A stretch of DNA of 64,000 nucleotides from Microcebus murinus (Eukaryota; Chordata; Mammalia; Primates; Cheirogaleidae), in NCBI RefSeq assembly GCF_040939455.1, contig NC_134118.1, forward strand, positions 77,338,680-77,402,679, written 5' to 3'. This document shows, one piece after another, positions 48,301 to 60,564 of the stretch (position 1 is its first letter; every line of letters begins with the position of its first letter). Under the pieces are notes generated by a model, which saw only the letters and a program-made list of their open reading frames with translations, was not told where the DNA came from and made no database searches. The position numbers and the translations under genes are program-made.

Positions 48301-48612
48301 AGACGCCCCATACACTCGCTCCCCTCCCCCATGCGCTGTGCCCCAGCCCGGGGCCCGGGGGAATAGGCGGCAGCCCACCCACAGGGTGGGGGGCCCAGCT
48401 GAAAGGGGTTGTCGGGGAGGGCGGCCCCTGCCTGGGGTCAAAGGGCGGGCGATCCGCGCGTGCGCAATCGGCGGCGGCGGCGGCGGCGGCGGCGGGGGCG
48501 GCCACGAGCTGGGGGTGGGGGGCGGGTAGGTGAAGGAGGCCAGGCGAGGAGAGGAAGGGGGCTGGAAGGTCTCCACCTTGGCGAGTCCAGCCGTGGAGGC
48601 GCATCTTGTGTG

Positions 48613-48645
<33 letters not shown>

Positions 48646-48859
48646 ATAGAGAGACAGCCCCCCACCCCGGCCCACCGCTCCCTGCCCGCCCCGCCCCGCC
48701 TGTCACCCCCGTCCCTCGGAGCCCGCCGGACCCGGCCGGTGAACTCAACAGGCCCGGCCCGGCGCGGGTCAGCGCCGGTGCGGGGCCTGGGGCGGGAGGA
48801 GGCGGCGGGGAAGCGCAGAGAGGCTCGGCTTCTTGAGCGGGGCAGGGGCGCCCTCCGCC

Positions 48860-48980
48860 GTCTAGGGCCACACCACCCTGAACGCGCCCGACCTCGTCTG
48901 GTCTCGGAAGCTAAGCAGGGTCGGGCCTGGTTAGTACTTGGATGGGAGACCGCCTGGGAATACCGGGTGCCGTAGGCTTC
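48860..48980 (+). rRNA. 5S ribosomal RNA gene, copy 14 (unit 14)
   Basis: Same sequence as copy 1. Unit 14 spans 47367-51002 (3636 bp, the shortest). It looks mosaic: A upstream (48147) and 9 CGG as in unit 7, but the A haplotype downstream (A at 49612) as in unit 6. Its poly-C tract has lost the usual leading A. Confidence 0.97.
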
Positions 48981-51900
48981 TTCTTTTTTTTTTTTTTTGT
49001 TTTGCCTCTTGTTCTGTCCCCTCTCTGGGAGCGAGGCGGCGGCCCGGGGTGGGGGTCACCCCCACCCTCAGCGCCCGCCGCGGTGCCTGGCGCCCCAGCC
49101 CGCACCGTGGGGCCTCCTCTTGTCCCAAGCCGCGACACCGCCGTCACGCGGCAGCATGCGTGGCTTCTGGACTGTCAGGTCTCAGACCAAAGGTCTGCTC
49201 TGTGGGAACCGACACGCTGGAGGAAACCTTGAGAGTCTGAGAGGGGAGGGAGTTCCAGAAGAAGGCCAGGATGTCATTTGGAGGGAGTATGTGACCAGAA
49301 CTCGTCCCGTTGCTTTTGGGGTTCTATGGGCTACACGTAGGAATCTTTGGTGGTGGCACCTGATGTTGGGGGATCCGGAGTCGCACCCAGACCTGCTCCA
49401 CAGGCCTCCTTTTACTTTTCTCTTCGGATTCATTATTTTTAAAAAGTGTCTCTTATCTCTATGATTGCATTTTCTTTTCTCTCTCTTTTCAAGCAGATGA
49501 TGGGAGTCCAAGTATTAAGGTGACATGTGTTGCCCGTGCCCCCCTCCCCCCTGTGTTCTTATTCATTTACCTCTGATGTCGTTCCAGCGTATTGTGGGGG
49601 TACCAATGTTAAGGTCGGGTACGTTGCCCTCTCCCAGCCTCCCCCCTCGGGTCAGAGCCTCAAGTGCGCCCATGCCCCAGTCGGTGCGCACCCACCCCAT
49701 TCCTAATGGAGGTGTATGCCCATCCCCTCCCCCCACCCGCCCGACACCCACCCGATGAAGGTGATTCCTCTGTGTCCACTTAGGTGTCCATCGGTTCGTA
49801 CCCATTTGCTGGTGAGCGCGAGCACGTGGTGCTCGTGTGTCCATTCTTGGGCTACCTGGCTTACTGGAACGGGTTCCAGCTCTGGCCAGGAGAACCACGA
49901 GAGGTGCCCTCTCACCGCTGCTCCTCCTAGCTGAATAGCACTCCGTGGTGTCCACGCGCCACATTTCATTTACGCACTCGTGGGTCGATGGGCACTCGGG
50001 TCGCTTCCAGGTCTTTGCGATTGTGACTTGTGCCCTGACTCTAACCCTAACCCTTACCCAGCCCGTCTCCTCCTCGGCCCCTGCCTGACTGACTCCTTCC
50101 CGCCCGGCCTGTCACCTGTCACCGTCCTCTGCCCCTGCCTGACACGCTCCTCCCCGCCCGGGCCGTCACCGTCCTCGGCCCCTGCCTGACGGGGCTCCTC
50201 CGTCGCCTGGGCCTTCCAAGGGCTTGGTGTGGACGCTGGTTCCAGGACGCCCTCCCAGGAACCCGGTAGCAGGGCGGCCGCAGCGTCTCGCGCCACCCAA
50301 CCGTCCGCCGGCCGGCGGCCGTCGCTAAGTGGCCTGCGGGGGACGTGCCCCCACTGTGGGGCGGGCGCCCAGCCTGGTGTCTTCTCCGAGGCCCCGTGGC
50401 TGCTTTCCCCCCCCCCGCAAGGGGAGAGCCGCGGAGGTGGGGACCGCCTCCTCGTGGGGACGTACACCCAGCTCTCCACGTCGGATTCCGGGGCTCTCTG
50501 TCCTGCCAGAAGGCCCAGCTGGCCTGCGGGTCCTTAGAGTGGCAAAAACATCCGAAAACTGAGATTGAGGGTCCGGTGGTTGTCTGCACTTTTGTGCTGG
50601 GCACCCCAGGGAGGCCCGGGGGCTGGCTGGACGACGCGGTCTGCTGGGCAGGGGGGGGGGTTTGGAGGAGCAACTGATGCCCTTTGCACTTTGGGTAGCA
50701 AGTGTCTGAGGTGTCTCTGAGCCCTGCGCCATGTCGGGGGTGGGGGGTGGGAGGTCGGTGGGGGTGGAGGAGCAGGAGGAGGAGGAGGAGGAGGTGGGAA
50801 GGGCCGTGGCCTGCAGTCGTCTTCCCGGGGTGGCTTCTTCCACAGGCTGCTTGGCCTGGGCTCCCTGCACCTGGGCCTTTGGAGGACTGGCCCTGTGCTT
50901 GCCAACGCTTCCCCTGCAGGGACCCAGAGCTGGGAGGTTGCATCTCTCAGCCCTGGGTCGGGCAGAGCCCCAGCGGGCCATGCCCACAACCTCTCTCAGC
51001 ACGGGTCCCCCAGAAGGCTCCTTTGGGACCAGGATTCTCTTGCGGGTGACTCTTTAAGGTCTGGCCCCTGGATGGAGGGGCACCAGGAGTAGAGGAGCAG
51101 GAAGGGGAAGGGGGTGGCCATGCGAGGGGACACTTTCAGGCCAAGTCCCAGCTTCAGCCTGATCCTCCTGGGAACCCCGGGGTGTACGTCACACCTCCTG
51201 GTTGTCCCGCTCTGAGACAAGGAGCCGGGCTTCGCATTCCCCCAGCAGCCAGTCGTGGGCTGAGGACACCTGGGGCGTTGGGAACTCCCTGGCTTCTCCT
51301 TGGCTTAACATCTGGAGCTGCTTGTGAATCGTGCCGCCACACACACACCCGAGTGCAGGTGTCTTCTGCACAGACTGCGGGCCTCGCTCTTCTGAATGCC
51401 GCTAGCTCGCCACCCACCCACGGGTGAACCTGGTCAGGGTACTTTCTCTCGGGGGCAGACTCTGATCCTGGCGGGCTACCGGTGTTTCTGTTTGCTCGTT
51501 TCTTTCTTCCATTTCGGGAAAGGCTTCCTTACTGGGTGTGGAAATCTCCTATGCCTTTCCTCGCCTATTCTGTCAGCTTTAAAATTCTCTTTCAGTTGCC
51601 ACCCTCACAGATGGATTAGGAAACTCTTTCCGGTGCACTCATTAGTGAAATGACCTCAATGAAGCTGGAATCCAATATCTAATGGCCGATTTTTAGCGAG
51701 TCCACACGCCAGGGTGGTCGGGGTCCAATGCAGCCCCGGCCAGGCCCAGGCCCCGGCCCCTTGGACTGGGCCACAGGAGGACACAGAGGAGGGTCCCGGC
51801 CCCCCCGGTCGCGTTGCCGGCAGTTCTCCAAGGGCTTGGGCGTTTTCCAGAGGTAGGAGATGGAGGGGACTGATTTCTTCAGCGCCCCACAAACCACGCC

Positions 51901-52104
51901 ACCCCACCCATGGGACACATCCCTAGAGAGAGAGAGAGACGCCCCATACACTCGCTCCCCTCCCCCATGCGCTGTGCCCCAGCCCGGGGCCCGGGGGAAT
52001 AGGCGGCAGCCCACCCACAGGGTGGGGGGCCCAGCTGAAAGGGGTTGTCGGGGAGGGCGGCCCCTGCCTGGGGTCAAAGGGCGGGCGATCCGCGCGTGCG
52101 CAAT

Positions 52105-52143
<39 letters not shown>

Positions 52144-52260
52144 GGGCGGCCACGAGCTGGGGGTGGGGGGCGGGTAGGTGAAGGAGGCCAGGCGAGGAGA
52201 GGAAGGGGGCTGGAAGGTCTCCACCTTGGCGAGTCCAGCCGTGGAGGCGCATCTTGTGTG

Positions 52261-52293
<33 letters not shown>

Positions 52294-52507
52294 ATAGAGA
52301 GACAGCCCCCCACCCCGGCCCACCGCTCCCTGCCCGCCCCGCCCCGCCTGTCACCCCCGTCCCTCGGAGCCCGCCGGACCCGGCCGGTGAACTCAACAGG
52401 CCCGGCCCGGCGCGGGTCAGCGCCGGTGCGGGGCCTGGGGCGGGAGGAGGCGGCGGGGAAGCGCAGAGAGGCTCGGCTTCTTGAGCGGGGCAGGGGCGCC
52501 CTCCGCC

Positions 52508-52628
52508 GTCTAGGGCCACACCACCCTGAACGCGCCCGACCTCGTCTGGTCTCGGAAGCTAAGCAGGGTCGGGCCTGGTTAGTACTTGGATGGGAGACCG
52601 CCTGGGAATACCGGGTGCCGTAGGCTTC
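52508..52628 (+). rRNA. 5S ribosomal RNA gene, copy 15 (unit 15)
   Basis: Same sequence as copy 1. Unit 15 spans 51003-54655 (3653 bp). Alleles: A upstream (51783), 13 CGG, 19 T after the gene, A haplotype downstream. Confidence 0.97.
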
Positions 52629-52631
52629 TTC

Positions 52632-52650
52632 TTTTTTTTTTTTTTTTTTT
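52632..52650 (+). terminator. RNA polymerase III T-run terminator, 19 T (unit 15)
   Basis: Same position relative to the gene as in other units, but with 19 T instead of 15. This longer allele occurs only in units 15 and 17, both of which also carry the 13-copy CGG allele. Confidence 0.92.
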
Positions 52651-55600
52651 GTTTTGCCTCTTGTTCTGTCCCCTCTCTGGGAGCGAGGCGGCGGCCCGGG
52701 GTGGGGGTCACCCCCACCCTCAGCGCCCGCCGCGGTGCCTGGCGCCCCAGCCCGCACCGTGGGGCCTCCTCTTGTCCCAAGCCGCGACACCGCCGTCACG
52801 CGGCAGCATGCGTGGCTTCTGGACTGTCAGGTCTCAGACCAAAGGTCTGCTCTGTGGGAACCGACACGCTGGAGGAAACCTTGAGAGTCTGAGAGGGGAG
52901 GGAGTTCCAGAAGAAGGCCAGGATGTCATTTGGAGGGAGTATGTGACCAGAACTCGTCCCGTTGCTTTTGGGGTTCTATGGGCTACACGTAGGAATCTTT
53001 GGTGGTGGCACCTGATGTTGGGGGATCCGGAGTCGCACCCAGACCTGCTCCACAGGCCTCCTTTTACTTTTCTCTTCGGATTCATTATTTTTAAAAAGTG
53101 TCTCTTATCTCTATGATTGCATTTTCTTTTCTCTCTCTTTTCAAGCAGATGATGGGAGTCCAAGTATTAAGGTGACATGTGTTGCCCGTGCCCCCCTCCC
53201 CCCTGTGTTCTTATTCATTTACCTCTGATGTCGTTCCAGCGTATTGTGGGGGTACCAATGTTAAGGTCGGGTACGTTGCCCTCTCCCAGCCTCCCCCCTC
53301 GGGTCAGAGCCTCAAGTGCGCCCATGCCCCAGTCGGTGCGCACCCACCCCATTCCTAATGGAGGTGTATGCCCATCCCCTCCCCCCACCCGCCCGACACC
53401 CACCCGATGAAGGTGATTCCTCTGTGTCCACTTAGGTGTCCATCGGTTCGTACCCATTTGCTGGTGAGCGCGAGCACGTGGTGCTCGTGTGTCCATTCTT
53501 GGGCTACCTGGCTTACTGGAACGGGTTCCAGCTCTGGCCAGGAGAACCACGAGAGGTGCCCTCTCACCGCTGCTCCTCCTAGCTGAATAGCACTCCGTGG
53601 TGTCCACGCGCCACATTTCATTTACGCACTCGTGGGTCGATGGGCACTCGGGTCGCTTCCAGGTCTTTGCGATTGTGACTTGTGCCCTGACTCTAACCCT
53701 AACCCTTACCCAGCCCGTCTCCTCCTCGGCCCCTGCCTGACTGACTCCTTCCCGCCCGGCCTGTCACCTGTCACCGTCCTCTGCCCCTGCCTGACACGCT
53801 CCTCCCCGCCCGGGCCGTCACCGTCCTCGGCCCCTGCCTGACGGGGCTCCTCCGTCGCCTGGGCCTTCCAAGGGCTTGGTGTGGACGCTGGTTCCAGGAC
53901 GCCCTCCCAGGAACCCGGTAGCAGGGCGGCCGCAGCGTCTCGCGCCACCCAACCGTCCGCCGGCCGGCGGCCGTCGCTAAGTGGCCTGCGGGGGACGTGC
54001 CCCCACTGTGGGGCGGGCGCCCAGCCTGGTGTCTTCTCCGAGGCCCCGTGGCTGCTTTCACCCCCCCCCGCAAGGGGAGAGCCGCGGAGGTGGGGACCGC
54101 CTCCTCGTGGGGACGTACACCCAGCTCTCCACGTCGGATTCCGGGGCTCTCTGTCCTGCCAGAAGGCCCAGCTGGCCTGCGGGTCCTTAGAGTGGCAAAA
54201 ACATCCGAAAACTGAGATTGAGGGTCCGGTGGTTGTCTGCACTTTTGTGCTGGGCACCCCAGGGAGGCCCGGGGGCTGGCTGGACGACGCGGTCTGCTGG
54301 GCAGGGGGGGGGGTTTGGAGGAGCAACTGATGCCCTTTGCACTTTGGGTAGCAAGTGTCTGAGGTGTCTCTGAGCCCTGCGCCATGTCGGGGGTGGGGGG
54401 TGGGAGGTCGGTGGGGGTGGAGGAGCAGGAGGAGGAGGAGGAGGAGGTGGGAAGGGCCGTGGCCTGCAGTCGTCTTCCCGGGGTGGCTTCTTCCACAGGC
54501 TGCTTGGCCTGGGCTCCCTGCACCTGGGCCTTTGGAGGACTGGCCCTGTGCTTGCCAACGCTTCCCCTGCAGGGACCCAGAGCTGGGAGGTTGCATCTCT
54601 CAGCCCTGGGTCGGGCAGAGCCCCAGCGGGCCATGCCCACAACCTCTCTCAGCACGGGTCCCCCAGAAGGCTCCTTTGGGACCAGGATTCTCTTGCGGGT
54701 GACTCTTTAAGGTCTGGCCCCTGGATGGAGGGGCACCAGGAGTAGAGGAGCAGGAAGGGGAAGGGGGTGGCCATGCGAGGGGACACTTTCAGGCCAAGTC
54801 CCAGCTTCAGCCTGATCCTCCTGGGAACCCCGGGGTGTACGTCACACCTCCTGGTTGTCCCGCTCTGAGACAAGGAGCCGGGCTTCGCATTCCCCCAGCA
54901 GCCAGTCGTGGGCTGAGGACACCTGGGGCGTTGGGAACTCCCTGGCTTCTCCTTGGCTTAACATCTGGAGCTGCTTGTGAATCGTGCCGCCACACACACA
55001 CCCGAGTGCAGGTGTCTTCTGCACAGACTGCGGGCCTCGCTCTTCTGAATGCCGCTAGCTCGCCACCCACCCACGGGTGAACCTGGTCAGGGTACTTTCT
55101 CTCGGGGGCAGACTCTGATCCTGGCGGGCTACCGGTGTTTCTGTTTGCTCGTTTCTTTCTTCCATTTCGGGAAAGGCTTCCTTACTGGGTGTGGAAATCT
55201 CCTATGCCTTTCCTCGCCTATTCTGTCAGCTTTAAAATTCTCTTTCAGTTGCCACCCTCACAGATGGATTAGGAAACTCTTTCCGGTGCACTCATTAGTG
55301 AAATGACCTCAATGAAGCTGGAATCCAATATCTAATGGCCGATTTTTAGCGAGTCCACACGCCAGGGTGGTCGGGGTCCAATGCAGCCCCGGCCAGGCCC
55401 AGGCCCCGGCCCCTTGGACTGGGCCACAGGAGGACGCAGAGGAGGGTCCCGGCCCCCCCGGTCGCGTTGCCGGCAGTTCTCCAAGGGCTTGGGCGTTTTC
55501 CAGAGGTAGGAGATGGAGGGGACTGATTTCTTCAGCGCCCCACAAACCACGCCACCCCACCCATGGGACACATCCCTAGAGAGAGAGAGAGACGCCCCAT

Positions 55601-55901
55601 ACACTCGCTCCCCTCCCCCATGCGCTGTGCCCCAGCCCGGGGCCCGGGGGAATAGGCGGCAGCCCACCCACAGGGTGGGGGGCCCAGCTGAAAGGGGTTG
55701 TCGGGGAGGGCGGCCCCTGCCTGGGGTCAAAGGGCGGGCGATCCGCGCGTGCGCAATCGGCGGCGGCGGCGGCGGCGGCGGCGGGGGCGGCCACGAGCTG
55801 GGGGTGGGGGGCGGGTAGGTGAAGGAGGCCAGGCGAGGAGAGGAAGGGGGCTGGAAGGTCTCCACCTTGGCGAGTCCAGCCGTGGAGGCGCATCTTGTGT
55901 G

Positions 55902-55934
<33 letters not shown>

Positions 55935-56041
55935 ATAGAGAGACAGCCCCCCACCCCGGCCCACCGCTCCCTGCCCGCCCCGCCCCGCCTGTCACCCCCG
56001 TCCCTCGGAGCCCGCCGGACCCGGCCGGTGAACTCAACAGG

Positions 56042-56042
56042 T
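56042..56042. other. Private substitution in unit 16
   Basis: T where all other units have C, in CAACAGGTCCGG, 107 bp upstream of the 5S gene. Confidence 0.9.
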
Positions 56043-56148
56043 CCGGCCCGGCGCGGGTCAGCGCCGGTGCGGGGCCTGGGGCGGGAGGAGGCGGCGGGGA
56101 AGCGCAGAGAGGCTCGGCTTCTTGAGCGGGGCAGGGGCGCCCTCCGCC

Positions 56149-56269
56149 GTCTAGGGCCACACCACCCTGAACGCGCCCGACCTCGTCTGGTCTCGGAAGC
56201 TAAGCAGGGTCGGGCCTGGTTAGTACTTGGATGGGAGACCGCCTGGGAATACCGGGTGCCGTAGGCTTC
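56149..56269 (+). rRNA. 5S ribosomal RNA gene, copy 16 (unit 16)
   Basis: Same sequence as copy 1. Unit 16 spans 54656-58292 (3637 bp). Alleles: G upstream (55436), 9 CGG, 15 T, B haplotype (G at 56901) with the extra C allele. A private C-to-T change lies at 56042, 107 bp upstream of the gene. Confidence 0.97.
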
Positions 56270-59200
56270 TTCTTTTTTTTTTTTTTTGTTTTGCCTCTTG
56301 TTCTGTCCCCTCTCTGGGAGCGAGGCGGCGGCCCGGGGTGGGGGTCACCCCCACCCTCAGCGCCCGCCGCGGTGCCTGGCGCCCCAGCCCGCACCGTGGG
56401 GCCTCCTCTTGTCCCAAGCCGCGACACCGCCGTCACGCGGCAGCATGCGTGGCTTCTGGACTGTCAGGTCTCAGACCAAAGGTCTGCTCTGTGGGAACCG
56501 ACACGCTGGAGGAAACCTTGAGAGTCTGAGAGGGGAGGGAGTTCCAGAAGAAGGCCAGGATGTCATTTGGAGGGAGTATGTGACCAGAACTCGTCCCGTT
56601 GCTTTTGGGGTTCTATGGGCTACACGTAGGAATCTTTGGTGGTGGCACCTGATGTTGGGGGATCCGGAGTCGCACCCAGACCTGCTCCACAGGCCTCCTT
56701 TTACTTTTCTCTTCGGATTCATTATTTTTAAAAAGTGTCTCTTATCTCTATGATTGCATTTTCTTTTCTCTCTCTTTTCAAGCAGATGATGGGAGTCCAA
56801 GTATTAAGGTGACATGTGTTGCCCGTGCCCCCCTCCCCCCTGTGTTCTTATTCATTTACCTCTGATGTCGTTCCAGCGTATTGTGGGGGTACCAATGTTA
56901 GGGTCGGGTACGTTGCCCTCTCCCTGCCTCCCCCCTCGGGTCAGAGCCTCAAGTGCGCCCATCCCCCAGTCGGTGCGCACCCACCCCATTCCTAATGGAG
57001 GTGTATGCCCATCCCCTCCCCCCACCCGCCCGACACCCACCCGATGAAGGTGATTCCTCTGTGTCCACTTAGGTGTCCATCGGTTCGTACCCATTTGCTG
57101 GTGAGCGCGAGCACGTGGTGCTCGTGTGTCCATTCTTGGGCTACCTGGCTTACTGGAACGGGTTCCAGCTCTGGCCAGGAGAACCACGAGAGGTGCCCTC
57201 TCACCGCTGCTCCTCCTAGCTGAATAGCACTCCGTGGTGTCCACGCGCCACATTTCATTTACGCACTCGTGGGTCGATGGGCACTCGGGTCGCTTCCAGG
57301 TCTTTGCGATTGTGACTTGTGCCCTGACTCTAACCCTAACCCTTACCCAGCCCGTCTCCTCCTCGGCCCCTGCCTGACTGACTCCTTCCCGCCCGGCCTG
57401 TCACCTGTCACCGTCCTCTGCCCCTGCCTGACACGCTCCTCCCCGCCCGGGCCGTCACCGTCCTCGGCCCCTGCCTGACGGGGCTCCTCCGTCGCCTGGG
57501 CCTTCCAAGGGCTTGGTGTGGACGCTGGTTCCAGGACGCCCTCCCAGGAACCCGGTAGCAGGGCGGCCGCAGCGTCTCGCGCCACCCAACCGTCCGCCGG
57601 CCGGCGGCCGTCGCTAAGTGGCCTGCGGGGGACGTGCCCCCACTGTGGGGCGGGCGCCCAGCCTGGTGTCTTCTCCGAGGCCCCGTGGCTGCTTTCACCC
57701 CCCCCCGCAAGGGGAGAGCCGCGGAGGTGGGGACCGCCTCCTCGTGGGGACGTACACCCAGCTCTCCACGTCGGATTCCGGGGCTCTCTGTCCTGCCAGA
57801 AGGCCCAGCTGGCCTGCGGGTCCTTAGAGTGGCAAAAACATCCGAAAACTGAGATTGAGGGTCCGGTGGTTGTCTGCACTTTTGTGCTGGGCACCCCAGG
57901 GAGGCCCGGGGGCTGGCTGGACGACGCGGTCTGCTGGGCAGGGGGGGGGGTTTGGAGGAGCAACTGATGCCCTTTGCACTTTGGGTAGCAAGTGTCTGAG
58001 GTGTCTCTGAGCCCTGCGCCATGTCGGGGGTGGGGGGTGGGAGGTCGGTGGGGGTGGAGGAGCAGGAGGAGGAGGAGGAGGAGGTGGGAAGGGCCGTGGC
58101 CTGCAGTCGTCTTCCCGGGGTGGCTTCTTCCACAGGCTGCTTGGCCTGGGCTCCCTGCACCTGGGCCTTTGGAGGACTGGCCCTGTGCTTGCCAACGCTT
58201 CCCCTGCAGGGACCCAGAGCTGGGAGGTTGCATCTCTCAGCCCTGGGTCGGGCAGAGCCCCAGCGGGCCATGCCCACAACCTCTCTCAGCACGGGTCCCC
58301 CAGAAGGCTCCTTTGGGACCAGGATTCTCTTGCGGGTGACTCTTTAAGGTCTGGCCCCTGGATGGAGGGGCACCAGGAGTAGAGGAGCAGGAAGGGGAAG
58401 GGGGTGGCCATGCGAGGGGACACTTTCAGGCCAAGTCCCAGCTTCAGCCTGATCCTCCTGGGAACCCCGGGGTGTACGTCACACCTCCTGGTTGTCCCGC
58501 TCTGAGACAAGGAGCCGGGCTTCGCATTCCCCCAGCAGCCAGTCGTGGGCTGAGGACACCTGGGGCGTTGGGAACTCCCTGGCTTCTCCTTGGCTTAACA
58601 TCTGGAGCTGCTTGTGAATCGTGCCGCCACACACACACCCGAGTGCAGGTGTCTTCTGCACAGACTGCGGGCCTCGCTCTTCTGAATGCCGCTAGCTCGC
58701 CACCCACCCACGGGTGAACCTGGTCAGGGTACTTTCTCTCGGGGGCAGACTCTGATCCTGGCGGGCTACCGGTGTTTCTGTTTGCTCGTTTCTTTCTTCC
58801 ATTTCGGGAAAGGCTTCCTTACTGGGTGTGGAAATCTCCTATGCCTTTCCTCGCCTATTCTGTCAGCTTTAAAATTCTCTTTCAGTTGCCACCCTCACAG
58901 ATGGATTAGGAAACTCTTTCCGGTGCACTCATTAGTGAAATGACCTCAATGAAGCTGGAATCCAATATCTAATGGCCGATTTTTAGCGAGTCCACACGCC
59001 AGGGTGGTCGGGGTCCAATGCAGCCCCGGCCAGGCCCAGGCCCCGGCCCCTTGGACTGGGCCACAGGAGGACACAGAGGAGGGTCCCGGCCCCCCCGGTC
59101 GCGTTGCCGGCAGTTCTCCAAGGGCTTGGGCGTTTTCCAGAGGTAGGAGATGGAGGGGACTGATTTCTTCAGCGCCCCACAAACCACGCCACCCCACCCA

Positions 59201-59394
59201 TGGGACACATCCCTAGAGAGAGAGAGAGACGCCCCATACACTCGCTCCCCTCCCCCATGCGCTGTGCCCCAGCCCGGGGCCCGGGGGAATAGGCGGCAGC
59301 CCACCCACAGGGTGGGGGGCCCAGCTGAAAGGGGTTGTCGGGGAGGGCGGCCCCTGCCTGGGGTCAAAGGGCGGGCGATCCGCGCGTGCGCAAT

Positions 59395-59433
<39 letters not shown>

Positions 59434-59550
59434 GGGCGGCCACGAGCTGGGGGTGGGGGGCGGGTAGGTGAAGGAGGCCAGGCGAGGAGAGGAAGGGGGC
59501 TGGAAGGTCTCCACCTTGGCGAGTCCAGCCGTGGAGGCGCATCTTGTGTG

Positions 59551-59583
<33 letters not shown>

Positions 59584-59797
59584 ATAGAGAGACAGCCCCC
59601 CACCCCGGCCCACCGCTCCCTGCCCGCCCCGCCCCGCCTGTCACCCCCGTCCCTCGGAGCCCGCCGGACCCGGCCGGTGAACTCAACAGGCCCGGCCCGG
59701 CGCGGGTCAGCGCCGGTGCGGGGCCTGGGGCGGGAGGAGGCGGCGGGGAAGCGCAGAGAGGCTCGGCTTCTTGAGCGGGGCAGGGGCGCCCTCCGCC

Positions 59798-59918
59798 GTC
59801 TAGGGCCACACCACCCTGAACGCGCCCGACCTCGTCTGGTCTCGGAAGCTAAGCAGGGTCGGGCCTGGTTAGTACTTGGATGGGAGACCGCCTGGGAATA
59901 CCGGGTGCCGTAGGCTTC
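59798..59918 (+). rRNA. 5S ribosomal RNA gene, copy 17 (unit 17)
   Basis: Same sequence as copy 1. Unit 17 spans 58293-61945 (3653 bp). Alleles: A upstream (59073), 13 CGG, 19 T, B haplotype (G at 60554) with the extra C allele, plus a private C-to-A change at 60564. Confidence 0.97.
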
Positions 59919-59921
59919 TTC

Positions 59922-59940
59922 TTTTTTTTTTTTTTTTTTT
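59922..59940 (+). terminator. RNA polymerase III T-run terminator, 19 T (unit 17)
   Basis: Second instance of the 19-T allele, exactly 7290 bp downstream of the one in unit 15. Confidence 0.92.
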
Positions 59941-60563
59941 GTTTTGCCTCTTGTTCTGTCCCCTCTCTGGGAGCGAGGCGGCGGCCCGGGGTGGGGGTCA
60001 CCCCCACCCTCAGCGCCCGCCGCGGTGCCTGGCGCCCCAGCCCGCACCGTGGGGCCTCCTCTTGTCCCAAGCCGCGACACCGCCGTCACGCGGCAGCATG
60101 CGTGGCTTCTGGACTGTCAGGTCTCAGACCAAAGGTCTGCTCTGTGGGAACCGACACGCTGGAGGAAACCTTGAGAGTCTGAGAGGGGAGGGAGTTCCAG
60201 AAGAAGGCCAGGATGTCATTTGGAGGGAGTATGTGACCAGAACTCGTCCCGTTGCTTTTGGGGTTCTATGGGCTACACGTAGGAATCTTTGGTGGTGGCA
60301 CCTGATGTTGGGGGATCCGGAGTCGCACCCAGACCTGCTCCACAGGCCTCCTTTTACTTTTCTCTTCGGATTCATTATTTTTAAAAAGTGTCTCTTATCT
60401 CTATGATTGCATTTTCTTTTCTCTCTCTTTTCAAGCAGATGATGGGAGTCCAAGTATTAAGGTGACATGTGTTGCCCGTGCCCCCCTCCCCCCTGTGTTC
60501 TTATTCATTTACCTCTGATGTCGTTCCAGCGTATTGTGGGGGTACCAATGTTAGGGTCGGGTA

Positions 60564-60564
60564 A
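60564..60564. other. Private substitution in unit 17
   Basis: A where all other complete units have C, giving GGGTAAGTTG within the downstream haplotype block. Confidence 0.9.
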
